In this document: positions 1 through 11,700 of the stretch, in pieces
Numbering within the stretch: position 1 is the stretch's first letter
Layout of the letters: the number at the start of each line of letters is the position of its first letter
DNA from: Aplectana chamaeleonis
Taxonomy: Eukaryota > Nematoda > Chromadorea > Rhabditida > Cosmocercidae
DNA: 64,000 nucleotides
Assembly (NCBI GenBank): GCA_029168955.1
Contig: JAPDOI010000132.1
Span: forward strand, 1,178,001-1,242,000
Direction: 5' to 3'
The notes under the pieces: generated by a model
Seen by the model: the letters and a program-made list of their open reading frames with translations, nothing else
What the model was told of the DNA's origin: nothing
Database searches by the model: none
Position numbers and translations under genes: made by a program

Positions 1-450
1 CTGCACGTCCTACCTCCACTATGGAGTCGGCGAAGCAGGATTCCTCGAACGTTTTCCGTTGGGCTGACGTTAGGTGAGCACGCCGGCCAAGTCATAGCCG
101 TGACACCTCTCAAACTAGTTGAGCGGAACGTGTGGATGGCAGAATAGTCTTACTGGAAGATGAACTCTTTTTGTTGGAACTGAGCTAGGAACGGTTGCAG
201 CCATGTTTCGAACACTTCCTGGTAGTCCGCAGAATTCCTTGTAGAGAAATCGAAGGCTTTCTGGAGCATCAGCATTGAAGTTACACCATACCGTGAGACT
301 GCCTCCACCAAAACCAGCTTAGCGAATTACGGCGGCTTCTTGCGTAGATCTCACCAGTACTGTGCATATTCGTCAGGTCCATCCAACTTGGACTTTTCTT
401 GTCCGAGAAAACCACCTGAACACAATGTTAACCAAGATGAGAAACAAGTT
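1..450 (-). pseudogene. Tc1-like transposase remnant, C-terminal part
   Basis: Read on the minus strand the region gives, in shifted frames, VVFSDKK and LDGPDEYAQYW, then DLRK, then YQEVFETWLQPFL, IFQ followed by an in-frame stop and DYSAIH, and finally WPACSPNV.PTENV.GIL. These are the middle and C-terminal blocks of the Tc1-family DDE transposase: the segment around the first Asp, the IFQQDNA-type second Asp block and the NP.EN block carrying the last acidic residue. In-frame stops and at least two frame changes show that it is dead. The C-terminus lies at the window edge, so the element continues to the left. Tc1/mariner elements cut and paste themselves at TA dinucleotides; no terminal repeat is visible here. 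Confidence 0.7.
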
Positions 451-1180
451 CTGTCAGTCGTCATGTTCAATTAAACCCAATGTGGACAGAATTCACGAGA
501 AAAACTTTTTCTCACAGCTGGCAGCCCCAAGTCCGGAGGAGATTTTAGGCTCTCTTGACGCGAAAAATTACTTCTTGATCTGCTCCTTCTCAGCTAATGT
601 GAGGTGCCGAGTTGTTCTCCATAAAAAGTTATGCTAGAGAAGGTAGCGGGGTTTCTTCCAGGAAGGTTTACCGAAAATTTTCCTCAATGGGACAGTAGCG
701 GTTTTAGGTGTCTAAATCCCATTGAGCGAAATTAGGTATCCCAGTGGCTCCTTCTCGGTTCAATCAAGAGCTGGGGGTCTCAAACTCGGGCTGTGAATAG
801 TAATATTGTATAGCTCTGAAATAAACCCCATAAGGACAGGATCTACGAGAAAAAGTTTTTTCGCCTGCTATACTATTGAAAGTCCGAAGAAAAAACCCAG
901 TGAAAAAACTTTTTTGGTACCAAAAAAGTAGGTCCCAAATTGTTGCAAAGGTTTCAAAAATCATTTCTTCATAGGTGGGGAAACGATACTTTCTTTGACC
1001 TTCACGCCTCTGGACTCTGATAACCTGAGAATAAAATTAGTACCAAAAAAGTGTGTCCCAAGATGCTGCGGAAGTTTTAAAACCATTTCTGTATAGGTAA
1101 GCAAACGACTTTCTACGACCATGACCGTCTCCGGACTTGGTACATTTTTGGATCCTGGTAGGGTGAAGCATCTCCACACA
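451..1180. repeat. Diverged repeats, including a two-copy ~110-bp tandem duplication
   Basis: Two imperfect copies of a unit beginning with TACCAAAAAAGT lie head to tail at about 919-1035 and 1041-1150. Each runs through a GTCCCAA block, a CATTTCT.ATAGGT block and a CTCTGGACT or CTCCGGACT block. Upstream, the segments at 490-560 and 830-910 share an ACGAGAAAAA.TTTTT core. No coding potential stands out. Confidence 0.45.
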
Positions 1181-2078
1181 ACTCTCTGGAAATGAGATTT
1201 GTCATGTCACACTCACATTGTTTTCTACCAGTGAGGTGAAATACTTTACCTTTCACGAGTCACCACACCAAATCATTCTCATAACCAATTTTTAAGGGGG
1301 TTTTAGAGGTAAGCACATTGCCCACTTAACGAGTAGCCAGCTTACAAGCGGTAATGGCTCTCTGATTCCCACAACGATAGATCCATCGTGTTTTCTTGTT
1401 TGAGAAAATCGTTCGCTAAGTGCACTCACAATAGAAACAAAATTACTTCAGAAACAATGGAGAAAACTTTTGTCTTGGGATGCGTGAATTCTCCTGTTTG
1501 TACTTCTTTTTTGTCGCAATTTATCCAAATCGCATCATTTCAGTATTTAAACAATCACATGTAAAGTGCATGGCTATATACGCTTAACAGCAAATATCTG
1601 AATGAAAATTTTTATCTGTGTTCTCACATTTCGGGGGCCAAAAATGAAAAAAATGGAAAACTGAAATGGAGGCAAGTCCAGGCTTGAAATGCTAGAAAGA
1701 AACATAAGGAACAGAAGAAACATTCTTCTGAGCGGAGCAGATAATGGTTTTCACTCGCACACGACCCAATTCAGCGATCCCCCTCAACGAGATCTGCCAA
1801 ACTGCGCCCCCCCCCTCTGCTCCCACACTGGGATCATCCCAGTGCTGTGAGGTGCGGTGCTGGACGCCTACAAGAATGCTCTATAAATGGGCTGCGGTTG
1901 ATCGCTTTCCCTACGGTCATTTTGGATATCAATGTAAAAAGTTCGGCTCGGGCCTGATTCACCGACATGGTCGAGTTGGACACGCGCCGTCCTACTCGAC
2001 GTCCCTCATGAGCAAACAGCGTTCTGGGCCTGCCAGTGTCTTCCTTTAAACCATGTGACTAGGAATCATGCAGAGATT
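1181..2078. other. No recognisable gene
   Basis: AT-rich sequence followed by a C-rich stretch near 1,800. I see no splice-consistent exon, RNA gene or repeat with clear ends. Confidence 0.4.
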
Positions 2079-2224
2079 ACGTCGGCATGGATCCGGAAGA
2101 GACTTCGCGTTCACTGTTGAAGGTTGGCGCAAACTCGGTGACATATGCTATAACATAGGTGCGCCTAGTTTGCGCCAACCTTCGACAGTGAACGCGAAGT
2201 CTCTTCCGGATCCATGCCGACGTT
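2079..2224. mobile_element. Palindromic MITE (copy 1 of 3)
   Basis: A foldback of about 146 bp. The left arm starts ACGTCGGCATGGATCCGGAA and the right arm ends with the reverse complement, TTCCGGATCCATGCCGACGT. The arms continue inward through a GTTGGCGCAAACT block to a short central loop containing GCTATAACATAGG. Related copies lie at 37,389-37,534 and 54,999-55,165 with the same loop. There is no coding capacity; the transcript would be one long hairpin. Confidence 0.8.
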
Positions 2225-3225
2225 AGGTAGGCAGATGTGAAGTGACGATGTTCTTGCTCCGCTATTCTCCTGATATTCAGACTAGCCTTGTCCAGGGCAA
2301 GAATCTGAGCGTTTTCAACCTCAGAGAAAGCGGATCCTTTTGGCATGATAGAAATACGTTGATATTATGGTTTCCATTTTGATTTAGTCTGTCGCATGGA
2401 CCAGGCGGCTGGCCGTGCGAGGTTGGCGGCCTCACTGAAGAATGGGGTTTCGATTCGCACGGGGTGATCTACAGTCGCAGCCCCGTTCATTCATCAGGCT
2501 AAAATATGTAATTGCGATAAATCTTCATACATCCGTCCATATTGTATTCGGAACGGAGAATCTTTTAGAAATGAGCAAGGGAGCACTTCCGACAGAAAAA
2601 GTTGCTATATTAATGATACATGGACTTAAAAAACTATATACAAAATAGATCTTATTTCTTGATGGTTTTCTGTAAAAAAGGATTTTGAGTACGCGGAGTT
2701 GAATGATGATAGTGCCGCTTCACAAAAATTTGAGTGGACATTGATATGAGAGCTTCTATTGTGTTGCTATAATTATGATACGCACTGTATATTTCCTTTC
2801 TTAACTATGTACGAGATGCTCAATTTTTATTACGTAAAATGCTGCGTGTTTGTTGACCAGTCGATAATACATGGAGAAGTTTATTGCGAAGAACCATCAA
2901 CCACAATATAAACGAGTGTGAACTTGCAAACATTTTGTCTAATAAGGGAAGTATGCAAAACGTTTGCCGCATCTGCGAAAACGAATTCTATTGGCGATAC
3001 CATTTGGGGATCCGCAGTAAAATTCCGTGGTGTCCCATCCCGAGCTGCTGTTTCCAAGAAGTTGTTGACATTTTCTAAGCTCCGCAAAAAAGTAGGTATC
3101 AGGCACTTTTCGGGATATTCCGAGAAAATGTCTCTGACTAGGCTCAAAACTTGTATCTAGGGGTCAATTATGATTGCGGTGCTGATAACGAATCTGGGGT
3201 TGTTTGATAATTCTGAGGTTTACTG
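2225..3225. other. No gene recognised; one dispersed repeat piece
   Basis: About 2,395-2,510 resembles the short element at 36,383-36,515 (a GGCGTTGGCGGC-like core and a GTCGCAGCC block). The remainder is AT-rich and featureless to me. Confidence 0.3.
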
Positions 3226-3420
3226 TAGGTTACGGTAGGTGCCACTTTAGGAGATCAAAACCTTGTATTCCGAAAATCGTGAAATGAACTTTAAATTCGT
3301 ATTCACCACCCCAAATTACCCCCGAAAAGATACTTCGAGCCAATTCTGAGACGTTGACCGAAATATCGTATACCCCGCGTAATCTACCGAAATCTGTCAA
3401 AAAAAAAGACAAAGACACAC
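3226..3420. repeat. Dispersed satellite-like repeat
   Basis: It contains an AAATTCGTATTCA.CACCCC core followed by CTGAGAC.TTGACCGAA. The same order of blocks is found at 32,395-32,590 (two units) and more weakly at 49,440-49,560. Confidence 0.4.
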
Positions 3421-5080
3421 TCAATGGGGCACAACATTTTTAGAGATAACACCTGTGAAGGCATTCGTCCCGAGGGTGTTCTCATTGGACTCGCCCTGCC
3501 TATTTTCGAATCAGAGCTCATTCCTCATTGTTCAATTCAATTCGAATTGGAAAGCGCGATTGTTTTGATCTCACCCAACCATCGCAGTAATCGATTTTGG
3601 GTTTAGATCTTCGCTTATGTTTCATTTTATGCAATACGCTTTTGAGTACATTTAGATAAAAGTATGTAGTTCGGTTAGGAGAATGCTTAATGTATTTTAG
3701 GCTTACGTCTACCTCCTTACTCATTGGAAGCTGATATTTATGTTACAAAGATCTACATGCCTTGTCGGCGAGAATTCACTCTGCATTCTAATTGTGAACA
3801 AGATTCACTCGGTTCCTATTCCCATAACCTTCTCATAAACATCGGTACAGCTTCACATTCCAACGCTCTTACGATCAGTAATAGCCTGCTGCTACTGTCA
3901 TGGCTTCATGACAAAAATTTTGGCGTTGTCGCATAATCAATTCAATTACATACTCGACCTCAACCTTATCAAATAACCCGCGCTGTTTTGTAAAAACGCG
4001 GAGCATCTGGCAAAATAAATGTCCGATGCATTTATGGTCTGTGCAATTTAGGTAGGAAGCGATAGCGCTGCTTTTGCGGGCGGGAAAAATTTGCGGGCGG
4101 GAAAAAGGAGGGAAGATGGCTATCGATCGAATGATTTCGCTCCCGATTGCGTTAAGCGGCTTCCTATTTGAGAGACACGAACGACAACTTTTTGAGTGAT
4201 GACTTTTTTGAAATCTGAGAACGCTATCCTTTTACCTCTTTAATGATGTCCTTGTAGACCAAACCTTCCTGAGGAAGCGCCCACACGTGGCGGGAGCTGG
4301 CGTTCCCGCTGCTGTGCGCCCCTCGACGCTCCTCAACGCTGGAGCAGCCCGTGTCCACAAATTAACACAGGCAAACACCCCCTGCCTCGTGTTGATTCGA
4401 TTGAAAACGTTTGATCGGGTGGTCAATCGCTCGAGTCGGCGCAACGGCCTATGATTTCCCACGGTTTTCGACTTCTGTGGTGGGATTGTGGAAAACAAGG
4501 GCAGTAGTTTTGATACATGCTTAATGCCACCTGCTTTAGTGATGGAGTAGTAAGCTTGAAACTTGCTGCTTGCTTCGTGGTGCTGGCGCAAGCACGCGAG
4601 ACCGAGCGGGCGAGGGCGCGCGAGAAGGAGCGCCTGTGAGCGACTAGCGAATCGTGTGCCCACGATGAACATCGATTTTGCGTGATCGCACGCTCTCGCC
4701 ACGTATGGACGGAGCCTGAGATCGCGATGTTCTCGAAGAACATTGTTTTCGCAAATGGTTCCTCGAAGGCGTCGTGCGCGCCAGCGTGCAGAGAAATTTT
4801 AAGTTAATTTTGAGTAGTAAAATCTTGAGAGCAGCGATCTCTCTGCTCTCTTGATGAGCTAGGAGACGATTTCGAGGTTCGTGCAGGTTAAGTTTTTGAA
4901 ATTCTTCGTTTAACAGACCAGTGTTTTTCCAACTCAAGTTCGTTTTTTTTTCAGGATTGTCTCAAGTGTGTTTAATAAGGGTTTTTGAGAACCTTAACCA
5001 ACCCCGGGATTTTGTCACCTGCCCTTATTTATGAAGAAAACATATAGATTGGTCTTCTAGTACTTGTACAAATACTGCTA
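3421..5080. other. No supported gene; GC-rich patch at 4,080-4,800
   Basis: The patch contains a direct repeat of TTGCGGGCGGGAAAAA near 4,075-4,105 and a long minus-strand open frame (4,232-4,702). That frame has no family similarity I recognise and no splice context. I see no promoter or RNA gene. Confidence 0.3.
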
Positions 5081-5534
5081 AGGCGTCATTAATAGTCCTC
5101 ACCGCAAGCGCGGCACGCGCGTGACGCGCGGTACGAGCCGTGGACTATGAAACATTTTACCGCGCAGCACGCGCGGGACGAGCGGGAAGCCGCTATAAAA
5201 TTCACGGCGGCACTGCCATGGCGGTGCGGTTGAAAGTCGGGCCTTTACTGTGACATGCACAGAAATTCTTGGCTTATATTTGCGTATGCGGTAGCGCAGG
5301 ATAGTCCCAGAATTATTTATGTTGAAGTGGACCCAAATCGAGAAGCAAGTATTGATTGAAACCGTAAAACCGCCATGGCGGTTTGGGCGCCGCCGCCATG
5401 GCGGCGCCGGTGGACTATGAAAGTCCTTACCGCGCATCCCACGCGCGCCGCGCGGAAAAAAGTTTCGTAGTCCACCACTCGTCTCGCGCGTTAAGCGCCC
5501 CCCGCGCCTGCGGTGAGGACGATGAATGACGCCT
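5081..5534. mobile_element. GC-rich MITE with terminal inverted repeats
   Basis: The left end AGGCGTCATT...GTCCTCACCGC is answered at the right end by GCGGTGAGGAC...AATGACGCCT. A second inverted pair, GTGGACTATGAAA versus TTTCGTAGTCCAC, and CCATGGCGG palindromes lie inside. The element is flanked by TA-rich sequence. Length is about 454 bp and nothing in it is coding. Confidence 0.7.
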
Positions 5535-6086
5535 AAATGTTTCGCTGCTTTTTCCGGCGAAGGTTTTGAGAAACCAGTGCAAAAACATTTCTCCCATAAT
5601 GGGTCTATGCTAAATGGTGGGGGGCACCCAAGATTTAATCATAGGAATGAAGAAGAACTCTGATAAAAAATGCCTGTCACTGCTATCAATAATTGTTTTT
5701 ATGAAACCTCTAAAGAAATACTTCGATTCGTAGCATTACCAATCGATGGTTCACTTCCTTTCTGTCCTAAATCGTAGGTGCCCCCCGCCGTCTAGGATAG
5801 TATCCGAATAATCAGGTAGCATTTTGATCTGTGAGTATGGCAGCGTTCGAAATCGAAAAAGGTCTACCCTCTGTAAGAAATCGAAATTCTCATCACTCAT
5901 GGCGTGTTCGGGGCGCGCGATTCTGCAGCCTTCGTCTGCCCTCCACTCTTTCGCTGTTTCTAACCTACGCTTCGCACCAGTACGCAGTGGAGTCATGGGG
6001 ATTTCGTGTTTCTACATTCGTGAAATTGAAGGGGTAGGAATAGATCGTTGGTGACGGGGTCATGTATCAGTTTCTGGTTTCATTGT
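5535..6086. other. No recognisable gene
   Basis: The short overlapping open frames on both strands around 5,750-6,050 have no family signature and no bordering splice sites that fit together. Confidence 0.3.
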
Positions 6087-6090
6087 TTAA

Positions 6091-6576
6091 AGGCAGTGTT
6101 CACGATAAAAAATGTGTTTCAGTTTCCACTAAGAATGGGTCGTGAAGGCACGCACTGTAACGCTGACGTCGAAGGAACGCATGAAAACGAGCCCGGAAGA
6201 GCTCCAAAAGAGCCCGAAGTTGCCACTTCGAGCGCAAGGCAAACCCCAAAAGCGCAACACACGCCCACCGACGTGAACAAATGAATGCTCGAGATCGTGA
6301 GATGAGCGATGGTTTCCGATCGAAATTCCCGTTCTTCCCTTCATTCTCAATTTCTCTCTTTACTCAGGTCAGCTAGCATGCATCGGCCGCAAAAGACGGA
6401 AGTTACAAGCCTCGGACAACTCGTCCACCATGTTTCCTTAGCTCAATATTTGAGGGACCATAACTCCGTTCCTAGAAGGTCTTGTACGATTTCAAAGACA
6501 TCATTGGAATCAGCATGGGGCTGTTTTCAAGATAGGCGGAAAAACAGAAAAACCATTTTCATCGTGAACACTGCCT
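6091..6576. mobile_element. TTAA-flanked MITE, AGGCAGTG subfamily
   Basis: Starts AGGCAGTGTTCACGATAAA and ends with the inverted form ...ATCGTGAACACTGCCT. A TTAA lies immediately outside each end (6,087-6,090 and 6,577-6,580), as expected for a TTAA target-site duplication. It is about 486 bp and non-coding. Close relatives lie at 45,938-46,427 and, reversed, at 55,261-55,743. Confidence 0.8.
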
Positions 6577-7126
6577 TTAAGAGATGTACGGCTGACACAG
6601 GCTGACATAAGGAACAAAGTACAAGCTTGATAGGAATTCATTCTTCATGAGACTAGATGCTGCAGAAACGTCATTCCTATTTTATGATTTTTGAAGATAG
6701 CAGTGGTTTACTGGAAAACGGAACAAGTATTTAAATTTTTTGAAAATGAAAAAAAACAAGAGAAACATCATTAATAGTGGTAAAAATATTTTATTTTTGT
6801 ACGTTTGCATACCTGTGATGTTTCAGTGGTAAAGTATTTTTCAAGATATGGATAGATAACCAAATTATCGTCTACTCTGGCTCATTCTTGCATGCTGTTA
6901 TTAAGGGTCAAACGTAGACACAAACTCTTGAAAGTTTCTAGTGAGCTCTCGGCTTAGGTTATCACCAATAAAGAAGCGGAAGGCCTCGGCGAAAACCAAC
7001 TGGTCACGGGGAGATTTTGAAGAAAAAGCAACCGCTCACCATTGGTGAAAAGTGGTGTTGAGGGCCCACTAAGGATTTCCCAGCGCTCAGAGAGTCTCGT
7101 GGACTGCAGCAATATACTCATAAATG

Positions 7127-7133
7127 TTTGCAG
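7127..7133 (+). promoter_or_regulatory. Splice acceptor just before the OAC-like start codon (likely trans-splice site)
   Basis: The sequence TTTGCAG ends one base before the ATG at 7,134. In nematodes a 3' splice site directly abutting the initiator ATG is typical of spliced-leader addition. A 5'-UTR cis-intron is the alternative. Confidence 0.5.
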
Positions 7134-8781
7134 ATGCAAAAGAAAAGATGTGACATTCAAGGATTGCGAGGCTGGGCCATCATTCTTGTTCTTTTATTCC
7201 ATCACTACCCAAGCTATTTTCCGAATGGTTACCTAGGCGTTGATGTGTAAGTTCCTTTGCTATATCAAATACAGGCTGCGATGAAATCATTGAGCACCAT
7301 TGGCCGTATTCATGAAACCGCAGGCGCAAGAGGGGGCGTCACCCTCCCGTGCCCGTGGTATGGCAACCACTTTTGTGCCTCTCGTGTCGAGATTTTGATA
7401 GTGGCGGCCCTCTCTTGGCCATCTGTGAGAGCAGAGACAGGCATGAGTAGCCACCTGCAGAGACAGAAAGAAGACCGCCGGGTACGTGGCTGCTATTTTG
7501 TGAAACGTGAGATCAGCCTCAACTCTCTCCGTCCACCCGCTAGGTGGGTAGGAACCCTCCTGTCTACCCGCCAGGTAGCTGGGAGCCTTCCTGCTCACCT
7601 ACCGGGTAGCCAGGAAGGTACAGCATCGAAAACTCGTTCAAGAGAGGGGGGACTTTAGACCTTCCCTGGAGGCTCCTAGTATTTCATGAATACGGGCACA
7701 GATGAGATAATCATCCACACTGAGTCGAGGGACAACCCAAAACGGTGCGAAAACTGCTCCAAGAAAAACATAGGAGTAAGGACGGGCATCACGAATGAAC
7801 AAGACATGTAGAAGAGGAGAGCAAACGCCGAGAAAACCTAAACAGACAGCAGCAACTCTTCATCCATACGTGTTTCATCACATGTTTTTGTCAGTGGAGG
7901 TGTTCTAGGAGTTTCATCATGTTTCAATGTACCAGCTTCATTACTATTCAACGCGATAACCGGTATGGAAAAACGGTCGCTGCTGCCTGTTTACGAGAAC
8001 TCGCGGACGCTTACCATCGACGGATACCACCCAGCACAAATTGCGCATCCACTAAGCTTCCAGAGATCGGCGATCACCCTAAAAAGGAAATAAGTAGAAT
8101 GTGATAATCCGAAATTTCTAAACGACTGCCTCAACCTTCCTCCCACTCTACAGGAGTGATATTCATTCCTAGAAATACCGCCAACTTCAAGTTCAGATTC
8201 CTAGTCCTGTCAGGATTTTTGGTGGCGATGATTCTTCATAGGGAAGAATCTCTAGGCTTTCGCACCTTTGGAGTCTTTTACTATCGCAGGTAAGGTGTAC
8301 TTCATTCAAGGCAAAAACTACCATTTGACTCTCAAGTGCTCAGCGAAGCCCTTTTAGAGTAAAACGAATCCTGCCTCTATATTACCTAACCATTAGTGGA
8401 GCTACAGTCGCTATGAATCTGCTACTTCCATCTTACTATCGAAGACTCAATACTATATATGCAAAACAGGCACTATTATTGCTGTCAAATATACCGCGAT
8501 CTGATATGCAAATGAATTACGAAGCACTGGTCTGTTGTTTTAAGCTGCTACTTTTCTGGAAATATGTACATATACTCAGTGTCGCTGTAAACCAAAAAAG
8601 TGGGGTTGGTGCTATACTACATTCCGATCCTGAGAGAGAGAGTGATTTCAGCTTTCTGATGCCAAGAATCTCTTCACACATACCTGGTCGTTGTGTTTGG
8701 AAATGCAGTGGTATCTCATTGTTCCCATACTACTTCTTGTTCAAAAAACCACCACCGGACACAGCAAGCTATTCTTCTCAG
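7134..8781 (+). CDS. OAC-like gene, exons 1-4: N-terminal acyltransferase-3 core
   Basis: Exon 1 (7134-7246) encodes a short cytosolic MQKKRCDIQGLRG followed by the first membrane helix with the family's conserved His in LFHHYP and then FPNGYLGVD. Exon 2 (8197-8289) continues FLVLSGFLVAMIL...VFYYR. Exon 3 (8358-8529) gives VKRILPLYYL, a helix, and AKQALLLLSNIP. Exon 4 (8652-8781) gives NLFTHTWSLCLEMQWYLIVP, which contains the family's THTWSL motif. Introns are 950, 68 and 122 bp. The open frame that reads through from 8,413 to 8,787 is intron retention: the true exon 3 stops at 8,529. Confidence 0.9.
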
Positions 8782-11700
8782 GTATGACACTACATAAAAG
8801 TTTCGCATAGGTCTGTGTCATTATCTCGGTTTTTCGACAGTAGGGAGACCTGAAGGCATCGTTCGCGCTGAAAATCAATTTCCATTTCTCACACTCAATT
8901 TCATGAATGAGCCCGGTAATCCACACTGATGAACTTCGGCGCGTCGAAAACGTAGGGTTATGAAGTTGGAAGGGGTTAAAGAAGAGGATCCGCCACCAGT
9001 TCTCAACAGTCATCTACCGCTTTTTTATAGAATGTCGATACGGCCGTGAGAGAACATGAAAAACAGTTACGGCACAAACTCTAAACGCAGAAAATCTTCA
9101 AAACCCGTTTTGGCGCGAAATTCAAATTCATATTTACAATGCGCTCGGATTGACTTTTCTTCACGAATGAAGGTTTTTCATGGGCTCTTCCGACCTTTCT
9201 GTTTACTAGAGTGGCCAAGCTACACAAAAACATAAAAAAATTTATACGGCATTTCGCGCGTGAACGATGCCTTCAATTGCGAACCATGCAGTCCATTAAA
9301 AAATTCAGTATTAGCCATGTACGTAAAAAATATTAACTTAAATTTATCTATTGATATAAATTGATATCTAGCGTTCGCGACACTACCGGCCAGCGAGGTT
9401 TCGATCGAGCGCGACGATCTACCTTTGCAAGAACATCCATTCACTAGACTAAATTTTTTACGAAGACTCTACTATCGTTCTCAGAGCCGAATTCCGGTTT
9501 CAATACCACGACTGTTCCATCATGCGACACGTGATAATCGTGCTGGGAAAAGGGTGAATCGTTCCGGCACCAAGTGGTCCCAGCACGATTAACACGTGTC
9601 GCATGATGAAGTAGCCGCAGTCCGCGAATTCGGACCGGAATTTGGCTCAAAGAACGATAGTATATCCACATGCTATTCGCGCAAAATGGGGAGGGAGCTC
9701 GTTGAAAGAGGAGGCCAAAAATTTCAGTTCTTTCAGTGATCATTGGATCGTCTTTCATGTATCTCTTAAACACAGACCCAAGCGAAGCGTTTTATAGCAT
9801 CTTTTGCCGACTGTGGCAATTCACGCTCGGCGTCCTCGCCTATCTCTTCGTACACGAGGTTGGATTTTTCAAACCATCATACGCATTTTCTTTTTCCTTC
9901 TTCGAGGTACTGTATGCTATGCCCCATAATATTGAAAGACATTGAAGGTTGTGAATTTACACATGCATACATATGCTTTTTTTCAAACGCCTTGTGTTGC
10001 AGGACAGCTTCCAACGAAGGGAACGCGATGAAGAATTTGCGTTTCTGAGTACGTTTCTAATCCTTACTTCTACAACTAATTCCCCCCCTCACGTGACATG
10101 ATTGTATATCGTGTATGGTATCCACTGAATTCCCAAGGGATTCAAGATACAAATTCCTGAGAGGGCAAAGACCTCTGTAAATAATAGTGGACTAATGATT
10201 GCTTCAAAATTCTATTACAGAAAAGTCAACTGAGAAGAATGACTACCAAGAGAACTTCAGCAATATTCTATTTGTGGTGTTCGCTGTTCCTCTATTCATG
10301 CCATTCGGGGGTGCTAAGCTTCTAAGGATTCATGCGGCAATGTCTACCTTCATGCTCTTGGTTAACGGAGAACATCATATGGTTTGCATTTTCTACCCTT
10401 TATACTGAAGGGCTTGCGTATACTTCCGGGAACAAGGAAGTTTATCGTGTTTTTTAATCTAGATGGGATCATGACCTCTTAACCTTTTTTCATGGAGATA
10501 AGAATATTCTCGATAACTGTCAATCGCCGTTTGCTTCGCTTGAAGTCCAATGCGCGTCAAAACCTCGTGCTCACCCTATTTTGGGCTATCTGGAATGCTT
10601 GGAGGTTTCTTTCTTTTGAACTTGCATCATCGTTTTCCAGCACGTAAGAACATTTCTGGACCTTCCGATTCAGCCACGTCTAACCGGTAGTTTATCCTTT
10701 TTTGACATTCTCACAAGAAAATACACCGCGTCAAAGTTTTATGCTCACCCTGCGACTTCTGCTATGAGTTATCCAACTAAACATACCTTCATCACATCAC
10801 ATGCAAGTCACCGAGACGACTCAGAAACGAAATCAGCGCTTCAAACAAAGCCTGCGCAAGCAACTGCGCGAAATTCTAGACAACTGCTAAAACTAAACGA
10901 TGTGTTGGAAGCTGAGTGGTGAGACTCTGTTCTCATGGAAGGAAAACCACTTGGAGACGCCCACACAAACTTTTAAGGCAAGGCTAGGGCGACATGGTTT
11001 GGCCTTCCTCGAACTCGAGTCTGGCTGCCAATCAGATCTGATTTCACCTCTCCACATGGGCCTCGAATTCTGCGGAGCTCCGCACGAAAAAATCTTGGAA
11101 GAATCTATAGGCGCGGTAAATGGAGATTTTTCCAAAACTGTTCAAGTCGAGACTCACGACCGGATTTCGCCAGCGGAACACTCAGCAAAGACCTGACATT
11201 CGTGCCCTTCTTCACTCGACACAATCCCATTGAGAACTTCCCATGTTGTACATGTCATTAAAGGCAGCGTTCACGCTAAAATTTGAGTGTCAAGTTTTTT
11301 GCAGAAAACCCTTCTATGGGTGTAGTGTAGTGAAACCTATTTCAAAGAACCACTCGAAAGCCCCTCCTTCGATCAAAATTAGCAGCTCAATCTTGGTCAG
11401 TTTTTGACGGTGGCCGAGTCCTCTTCCTATGGCATGGCATCTTGGGACGAGTTATCGATAACGCACATCAAGGGCCATCAGCTGTCTTGAACCCAAGACA
11501 GAATCAATTCCCATTAGCCGACGACTAGGAGTGCTCGCAATTCTATCACTGGCCCAACTCAGTCTGTGCATTTATGTTCTCATTCATTTGATTTGTTTAT
11601 TTTGTATGGAGGAAATTCGGACTGCATTTTGTTTAACTTTTTTGTGTAACTTATTCGAAACATCCAAAATTTGCACGTGGGCACTTGTTTCAGGCATTTA

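Noticed and set aside
4232..4702. 156-codon minus-strand open frame in a GC-rich patch
   Set aside because: Arg/Ala/Ser-rich composition, an overlapping second frame of similar quality, no motif and no splice context.
8413..8787. Single 124-codon ORF taken as one exon
   Set aside because: The protein family shows two exons here: the frame follows the true protein only to 8,529; FTHTWSL is in another frame from 8,652.
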